Shown in pieces: positions 58,740 through 64,000 of a stretch of DNA of 64,000 nucleotides; positions within the stretch are counted from its first letter, which is position 1; each line of letters opens with the position of its first letter. Source of the DNA: an uncultured Clostridia bacterium (GTDB taxonomy: Bacteria > Bacillota > Clostridia > Christensenellales > Borkfalkiaceae); NCBI GenBank assembly GCA_934254815.1, contig CAKQME010000011.1:1-64000 (forward strand), given 5' to 3'. The notes under the pieces are model-generated. The model did not search any database. It was not told the origin of the DNA and saw only the letters and a list, made by a program, of their open reading frames with translations. The translations under genes and the position numbers were made by a program.

Positions 58740-61055
58740 ATGCAACTAATAATAGTCGAATCGCCGTCAAAGGCGAAAACGATAGAAAAATACCTCGGAG
58801 GAAAGTATAAGGTAGACGCGAGCGGCGGACACGTCCGCGATCTTCCCGAAAAGAGACTCGGCGTAAATATAGCGAAGAATTATCAGCCGAATTACGTCGT
58901 TACCGCCGATAAAAAACCTGTTATAAAAAGACTTAAAGAAAAGGTAGAAAAAGCCGATAAAGTATATCTTGCAACCGACCCGGACCGCGAGGGCGAAGCT
59001 ATAAGCTGGCATTTAAAAGAAGTTCTGGGTTTAGGCGATAACGCGCAGAGAATAGAATTTAACGAAATAAGCGAAAAGGCGATAAAACACGCGCTCGAAA
59101 ATCCCAGAGGAATAAATTATAATCTCGTGGATTCGCAGCAGGCGAGAAGAGTTCTCGACCGTCTTGTCGGTTATAAACTCAGTCCGTTTCTCTGTAAACG
59201 TATAAAAAGCGGTCTGTCGGCAGGTCGGGTTCAGTCCGTTGCGTTGAGACTGATAGTCGATAAAGAACGCGAAATAACGGCGTTTGTTCCCGCAGAATAC
59301 TGGAACGTAACGGCAGATTTCGCCGTAGAAGATAAGCACTTCAGAGCCATGCTCGTCGAGAAAGACGGTAAAAAATTCAAACCGTCCGACGAAGCCGAAG
59401 CTACCGCTGCAGAACAAGCCGTTTTAGGCGGAAAATGCGTAATAGGCGACGTTAAAAAGGGTATAACCAAAAGCCATGCGCCCGCGCCGTTTACAACCTC
59501 TACAATGCAGCAGGACGCGTCTGCAAAACTCAATATGTCCTCGCCCGTATGTATGCAGGTCGCGCAACATCTTTACGAGGGCGTTGAAACTGAGAACGGA
59601 CATATAGCGTTAGTTACCTACATCAGAACCGATTCGGTAAGAGTTTCAACCGACGCGCAGGCGGCGGCACGGGAGTATATAGTTGAAAAATACGGTAAAG
59701 AATACGTTCCCGCAAAGCCGAATTTCTATAAGACAAAGAAAAACGCTCAGGACGCGCACGAGGCGATAAGACCTATCGACTTGTCCTTAACACCCGAAAA
59801 AGCAAAGACTTTCCTCGATAAAAATCACTATAATCTCTATAAACTTATATACGAGCGTTTTGTCGCGTCGCAGATGAGCGAGGCGGAGTACGGAGTCGTT
59901 ACGGTCAACGTCGATTGCGGAGAATACAGATTCAAAGCGAGCGGCAGAGTTACGAATTTTAAGGGCTTTACGGCTGTTTACGCTGATTTTCGCGACGTTT
60001 CCGACGAAGATAACGGAGATACTTCCGCGGCTATGCCCGACGTTAAGCAGGGCGAAGAAGCGACAGCTTCCGACGTGAAAAAAGAACAGAAGTTCACCAA
60101 GCCGCCGACGCGCTTTACCGAGGCTACGCTTGTCAAAACCATGGAAGAAAAGGGAATAGGTCGTCCGTCGACTTACGCCACTATTATTTCGGTTCTTCAA
60201 AAGAGAAAATACGTTCATAAAGAGGGCAAATATTTAAAGCCGTCGGATATCGCGTTTCAGATGACGGATATGCTCGTAAAGTATTTCCCTGACGTAATGG
60301 ACGTGTCGTTTACGGCGAATATGGAAGACAGACTCGACGGAATAGAAAACGGCGGCTATACCTGGCAGAGCGTAATAGACGGGTTTTACCCGAATTTTGC
60401 CGAGAAACTCGCCAAGGCGACGAGCGACGGCGACGAGCTTACGGATATTATCTGCGATAAATGCGGCGCGCCGATGATCAGAAAGAACGGCAGATACGGT
60501 AAGTTTTTAGCTTGTTCTAATTATCCCGCGTGTACGAATATAAAATCCGAAGACGAAGAGTCGGACGAAATATGCGAAAAGTGCGGCGCGCCGATGATTT
60601 ATAAAAACGGCAGATACGGTAAGTTTTTGGCTTGTTCGCGTTATCCCGAATGTCAGAATATAAAATCTCTCGATCAGATATCGTCCGACGAAAAATGCGA
60701 AAAATGCGGCGGAGATATGGTTGTAAGAACAGGTAAATTCGGTAAATATCTGCAATGCGTAAGTTGTAAAGCCACTAAGAGCCTTACCGAAAAGGCGGGC
60801 GTATGCCCGATATGCGGCAAACCCGCGCAGAAAATGGTTTCGAAACGCGGCAAAGTGTTTTACGGCTGTTCGGGCTATCCCGATTGCAGTTTTATGAGCT
60901 GGGATATGCCGTTGGCTGAAAAATGCCCCAAGTGCGGCAATTATATGCTTCTCGCTAAAGACGGCAAGACAAAAAAATGCTCGTCGAAAGAGTGCGGATA
61001 TACGATAAAACCGCCTAAGGAAGAAAAAGAAAAGAAAGCGGAGAATAACGGCTGA
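58740..61055 (+). CDS. topA: DNA topoisomerase I
   Basis: A 771-residue type IA topoisomerase that relaxes negative supercoils by single-strand passage. The Toprim domain has IVESPSKAKTIEKYLG and ATDPDREGEAISWHL. The active-site tyrosine is Tyr294 in VTYIRTDS. The C-terminus carries five zinc-ribbon-like modules (about 570-755), each with CxxC pairs. The first two (CDKCGAPMIRKNGRYGKF, CEKCGAPMIYKNGRYGKF) form an exact 120-bp tandem duplication unit at the DNA level with few changes. It follows dprA by ten bases with GGAGG and touches trmFO by one base. Confidence 0.97.
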   Translation: MQLIIVESPSKAKTIEKYLGGKYKVDASGGHVRDLPEKRLGVNIAKNYQPNYVVTADKKPVIKRLKEKVEKADKVYLATDPDREGEAISWHLKEVLGLGDNAQRIEFNEISEKAIKHALENPRGINYNLVDSQQARRVLDRLVGYKLSPFLCKRIKSGLSAGRVQSVALRLIVDKEREITAFVPAEYWNVTADFAVEDKHFRAMLVEKDGKKFKPSDEAEATAAEQAVLGGKCVIGDVKKGITKSHAPAPFTTSTMQQDASAKLNMSSPVCMQVAQHLYEGVETENGHIALVTYIRTDSVRVSTDAQAAAREYIVEKYGKEYVPAKPNFYKTKKNAQDAHEAIRPIDLSLTPEKAKTFLDKNHYNLYKLIYERFVASQMSEAEYGVVTVNVDCGEYRFKASGRVTNFKGFTAVYADFRDVSDEDNGDTSAAMPDVKQGEEATASDVKKEQKFTKPPTRFTEATLVKTMEEKGIGRPSTYATIISVLQKRKYVHKEGKYLKPSDIAFQMTDMLVKYFPDVMDVSFTANMEDRLDGIENGGYTWQSVIDGFYPNFAEKLAKATSDGDELTDIICDKCGAPMIRKNGRYGKFLACSNYPACTNIKSEDEESDEICEKCGAPMIYKNGRYGKFLACSRYPECQNIKSLDQISSDEKCEKCGGDMVVRTGKFGKYLQCVSCKATKSLTEKAGVCPICGKPAQKMVSKRGKVFYGCSGYPDCSFMSWDMPLAEKCPKCGNYMLLAKDGKTKKCSSKECGYTIKPPKEEKEKKAENNG

Positions 61056-62365
61056 TGCAAAAGACCGACGTAACTATAATAGGCGGAGGACTTGCCGGCA
61101 GCGAAGCGGCGTATTACTTAGCTAAAAAAGGCAGACGAGTTAAACTTATCGACATAAAGCCCGATAGTTTTACGCCCGCGCATAAAAGCGTGAATTACGG
61201 CGAGCTTGTGTGTTCGAATTCACTTAAAAGTAACGACGTTTATTCTAACGCTTGCGGGCTTTTAAAAGAAGAAATGCGTATATTAGGCTCGTTCGTCATC
61301 GATTGCGCCGATAAAACGCGCGTTCCCGCCGGCGCGGCTCTGGCTGTAAACAGAGACGAGTTTTCCCGCCTTATAACCGATGGGCTGAAAAGTTTACCTA
61401 ATATAGAATTTGTTTCCGAAGAAGTAGAAACGATAGATTTAAGTCAGAACGTAATCATAGCGACGGGACCTTTGACAACGCCGAAACTCTGCGACTTTAT
61501 CAAGGGGCTTACGGGCGACGGATTTTATTTTTACGATGCTGCGGCTCCCGTTATAGCCGGCGACAGCATAGATATGTCGGAGGCGTTTGTAGCCGACAGA
61601 TACGGTGAAACGGGCAAGGGCGATTATGTCAATTGTCCGATAGATAAAGAGGGCTATAAGGCGTTTTATCGCGAACTTATAACGGCGAAACGGGTCGAAC
61701 TTCACGATTTCGAAAACATGAAAGTTTTCGAGGGGTGTATGCCTGTCGAAGTAATGGCGCAAAGGGGCGAAGATACGCTAAGATTCGGTCCGTTGAAACC
61801 TGCGGGGCTTGACGATCCGAGAACGGGCAGATGGGCTTACGCCTGTATGCAGCTCAGAAAAGAAGATGCGGACGGTCAGAGATATAATATTGTCGGTTTT
61901 CAGACGAATTTGTTGTTTTCCGAACAGAAAAGGGTGTTTTCTATGTTCCCCGCGCTTAAAAACGCCGAGTTTTTGCGTTACGGGGTAATGCACAAAAACA
62001 CTTATATCAACGCTCCCGAAACGCTCAATTCCGATTTTTCGATGAAGAAATATCCTAACGTGTATTTCGCGGGGCAGATTACGGGTGTAGAGGGCTACGT
62101 CGAAAGTACGGCAAGCGGGCTTTGGGCGGCGATAAACCTTGACAGACGGCTTGACGGCAAGCAACCGCTTACAGCCGACGGCGAAACGGTAATAGGCGCG
62201 CTTGCGAATTACGTTGCGACTCCGTCAGCCGATTTTCAGCCGATGAACGCAAACTACGGTATTTTAAAGCCGATAATGTACGACGTAAGGAAAAAAGCAG
62301 AAAAGAAAAAGGCTTTATCCGAACGCGCAATAGAAAAAATAAAAAAGATAAAGGAGCAGTTATGA
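61055..62365 (+). CDS. trmFO: Methylenetetrahydrofolate--tRNA-(uracil-5-)-methyltransferase
   Basis: A 436-residue FAD- and folate-dependent enzyme that makes ribothymidine at position 54 of tRNA T-loops. The FAD dinucleotide motif IIGGGLAGSEAAYYLAKKG is at the N-terminus, followed by the family motif YGELVCSNSLKSN (about 48-60) and the C-terminal FAGQITGVEGYVESTASGLWAAIN (about 340-363). It starts on the last base of the topA stop codon and overlaps hslV by four bases. It draws on the same folate pool as ThyA elsewhere in this window. Confidence 0.96.
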   Translation: MQKTDVTIIGGGLAGSEAAYYLAKKGRRVKLIDIKPDSFTPAHKSVNYGELVCSNSLKSNDVYSNACGLLKEEMRILGSFVIDCADKTRVPAGAALAVNRDEFSRLITDGLKSLPNIEFVSEEVETIDLSQNVIIATGPLTTPKLCDFIKGLTGDGFYFYDAAAPVIAGDSIDMSEAFVADRYGETGKGDYVNCPIDKEGYKAFYRELITAKRVELHDFENMKVFEGCMPVEVMAQRGEDTLRFGPLKPAGLDDPRTGRWAYACMQLRKEDADGQRYNIVGFQTNLLFSEQKRVFSMFPALKNAEFLRYGVMHKNTYINAPETLNSDFSMKKYPNVYFAGQITGVEGYVESTASGLWAAINLDRRLDGKQPLTADGETVIGALANYVATPSADFQPMNANYGILKPIMYDVRKKAEKKKALSERAIEKIKKIKEQL

Positions 62366-62919
62366 GTAGTATAGAATTTCATGGCACGACTATTTGCGCC
62401 GTAAAACGTAACGGCGTTACCGCTATCGCGGGCGACGGACAGGTTACTATGGGCGAAAGCGTCGTGTTTAAAAACACCGCTAAAAAAGTTAGAAGAATTT
62501 ATGACGGAAAGGTTATAACGGGTTTTGCGGGCACGGTTTCCGACGCGTTTTCGCTGTGCGAAAGATTAGAGGCAATGCTCGGCAAATATGCCGGCAATCT
62601 GGAGCGAAGCGCGGTTGAGCTTGCCGAACAGTGGCGAAGAGATCAGGTCGGCAGAAAACTCGAAGCTATGCTCATATGCGCCGACGCCAACAATTTGCTT
62701 ATTCTATCAGGCACGGGCGAAGTTATGTCTCCCGACGGCGACGTGTGCGCGATAGGCAGCGGCGGAAATTACGCGCTTGCGGCGGCTCGCGCGCTGTATG
62801 ACGAGACGGATTATTCCGCCGAAGAAATAGCAACCAAAGCTTTGAAAATCGCAAGCAAAATCTGCGTGTATACCAACGATAATATTCGTTGCGAAACCAT
62901 AGGGGAGGAGAAGAAATGA
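62362..62919 (+). CDS. hslV: ATP-dependent protease subunit HslV
   Basis: A 185-residue proteasome-like peptidase (ClpQ/CodW in Bacillus). After removal of MSSIEFHG the catalytic N-terminal threonine would be Thr9 in HGTTICAV. GDGQVTMG, GFAGTVSDAFSLCERLE and AIGSGGNYALAAARAL are characteristic. It forms a double hexamer that works with the HslU ATPase. It overlaps trmFO by four bases upstream and hslU by four bases downstream. In B. subtilis xerC/codV lies between trmFO and hslV; here it is absent. Confidence 0.96.
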   Translation: MSSIEFHGTTICAVKRNGVTAIAGDGQVTMGESVVFKNTAKKVRRIYDGKVITGFAGTVSDAFSLCERLEAMLGKYAGNLERSAVELAEQWRRDQVGRKLEAMLICADANNLLILSGTGEVMSPDGDVCAIGSGGNYALAAARALYDETDYSAEEIATKALKIASKICVYTNDNIRCETIGEEKK

Positions 62920-64000
62920 ACCTTACGCCGAGAGAGATAGTAAAAGAATTGGATAAATTCATCATCGGGCAGGACGACGCAAAACGCGCCGTCGCAATCG
63001 CGCTCAGAAACCGTTACAGACGCAGTATGCTTACGGCTGAACAGAGAGAAGAGATAACCCCGAAAAACATTATAATGAAAGGACCTACCGGCGTAGGTAA
63101 AACCGAAATCGCAAGACGGCTCGCCCGTCTTGTAGGCGCGCCGTTCATTAAGGTCGAAGCTACAAAGTATACCGAAGTTGGTTACGTCGGCAGAGACGTC
63201 GAATCGATGATTCGCGACTTGGTAGAAGCAAGCGTAAGAATGGTAAAAGAAGAGCAGTTCGCAACCGTTAAAGTGAAAGCGAGCGCGGTTGCCGAAAAGC
63301 GCATACTTAAAGTGCTTAGCGACGCGCTTTCTGGCGAAAGAGGCGAAACACCCAAAGATATCTGGGAAAATAATCTGCTTAACGATCTTCGCGCGGGTAA
63401 ATACGATAATTTCAATATCGAAATCGAAGTTGCCGATGAAATGAAACCTCTCGAACTCAACGGCATGCAAGCCGAAATTTCGCTCGGCTCTATTTTCGGA
63501 GATATGCTTCCAAAGCGCAAGAAAAAGAGAAGAATAACCGTCAGAGAAGCCATGCAGATAATAATTGCGGAGGAGAGCGATAAACTTATCGACGACGACG
63601 CGGTTAAAAGCGAGGGCGTTCGCCGTGCCGAAGAAGAGGGCATAATCTTTATCGACGAAATAGATAAAATCGCAAATCGCGCGAAACAGGGCGGCGGACA
63701 GGATGTTTCGAGAGAGGGCGTTCAGAGAGATATTCTTCCGATAGTCGAGGGGTGTTCCGTAACGACAAAATACGGTATAGTCAAAACCGATTATATCCTG
63801 TTTATAGCGGCGGGCGCGTTCCACGTTTCCGCAGTTGAAGATCTGATTCCCGAACTTCAGGGCAGATTCCCGATAAAAGTAGAATTAAAGAGTTTAACTA
63901 AAGAAGACTTCGTTAATATACTTACGAAGCCGCAGAACGCCATTACCAATCAATACGCCACTCTTTTAAGGGTAGATAATATCGATCTCGAATTTACAAC
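62916..64000 (+). CDS. hslU: ATP-dependent protease ATPase subunit HslU (partial)
   Basis: The first 361 codons of HslU, an AAA+ unfoldase feeding HslV; the 3' end is beyond the window. MNLTPREIVKELDKFIIGQDDAKRAVAIALRNRYRR-type start (shown in part: LTPREIVKELDKFIIGQ), Walker A GPTGVGKT (about 56-63), pore motif GYVGRDVES, and Walker B GIIFIDEIDKIA are present. An I-domain of usual size lies between. ATG overlaps the hslV stop (ATGA), with GGGGAGGAG upstream. Confidence 0.96.
   Translation, partial: MNLTPREIVKELDKFIIGQDDAKRAVAIALRNRYRRSMLTAEQREEITPKNIIMKGPTGVGKTEIARRLARLVGAPFIKVEATKYTEVGYVGRDVESMIRDLVEASVRMVKEEQFATVKVKASAVAEKRILKVLSDALSGERGETPKDIWENNLLNDLRAGKYDNFNIEIEVADEMKPLELNGMQAEISLGSIFGDMLPKRKKKRRITVREAMQIIIAEESDKLIDDDAVKSEGVRRAEEEGIIFIDEIDKIANRAKQGGGQDVSREGVQRDILPIVEGCSVTTKYGIVKTDYILFIAAGAFHVSAVEDLIPELQGRFPIKVELKSLTKEDFVNILTKPQNAITNQYATLLRVDNIDLEFT

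Overview
The window looks like chromosome from an uncultured, spore-forming, AT-rich Firmicute, probably a gut Clostridia. The evidence is a gerA-type germinant receptor operon, B. subtilis-like gene order (dprA-topA-trmFO-hslVU), sigma-A promoters with 17-bp spacers, strong GGAGG ribosome sites, a lysine (L-box) riboswitch, and several surface lipoproteins carrying InlB-type and BspA-type repeats. Species cannot be named from the sequence.

Layout. 1-112: 3' end of a 5S rRNA gene and its terminator, so an rRNA operon lies just upstream. 113-2211: small-gene zone with a frameshifted cytidine deaminase pseudogene, a flavodoxin, tRNA-Ser(UGA), a TIGR04076 protein and a tRNA-like remnant. 2658-5006: a large GH106-like glycoside hydrolase. 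5025-8527: pheST with its own promoter. 8540-8749: DUF896 gene on the minus strand. 8823-11341: SDR, thyA, folA and cupin, a thymidylate/folate operon. 11342-18774: a 2375-residue InlB-repeat/GLUG surface protein behind a possible attenuator. 18926-22639: gerA operon on the minus strand (GerAA, GerAB, GerAC types). 22778-23866: NahK-like sugar kinase. 23934-26623: lysine riboswitch and a lysine-type ABC importer (fused binding protein/permease plus ATPase). 26673-55347: three tandem giant BspA-like leucine-rich-repeat lipoproteins of about 3000 residues each, 45% of the window. 55451-64000: rplS, then comM-dprA-topA-trmFO-hslV-hslU, with hslU cut by the window end.

The most unusual part is the giant LRR cluster. 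Each gene has its own TTGACA-17-TAnAAT promoter and an untranslated leader of about 160-220 nt. Each leader carries a tandem 22-bp repeat built around the dyad TATAAG-N5-CTTATA (2, 2 and 4 copies), followed by a hairpin just before the ribosome site. The first 1097 coding bases of copies 1 and 2 are identical, after which they diverge sharply; this suggests recent gene conversion feeding a diversifying set of surface proteins under one shared control.

Other points of note: a lysine importer whose binding domain appears circularly permuted, a GerAC-type protein without the lipobox cysteine, and an 11-residue leader ORF overlapping an intrinsic terminator upstream of the 2375-residue protein.

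All functional calls come from reading motifs and remembered families. No database search or folding program was run.
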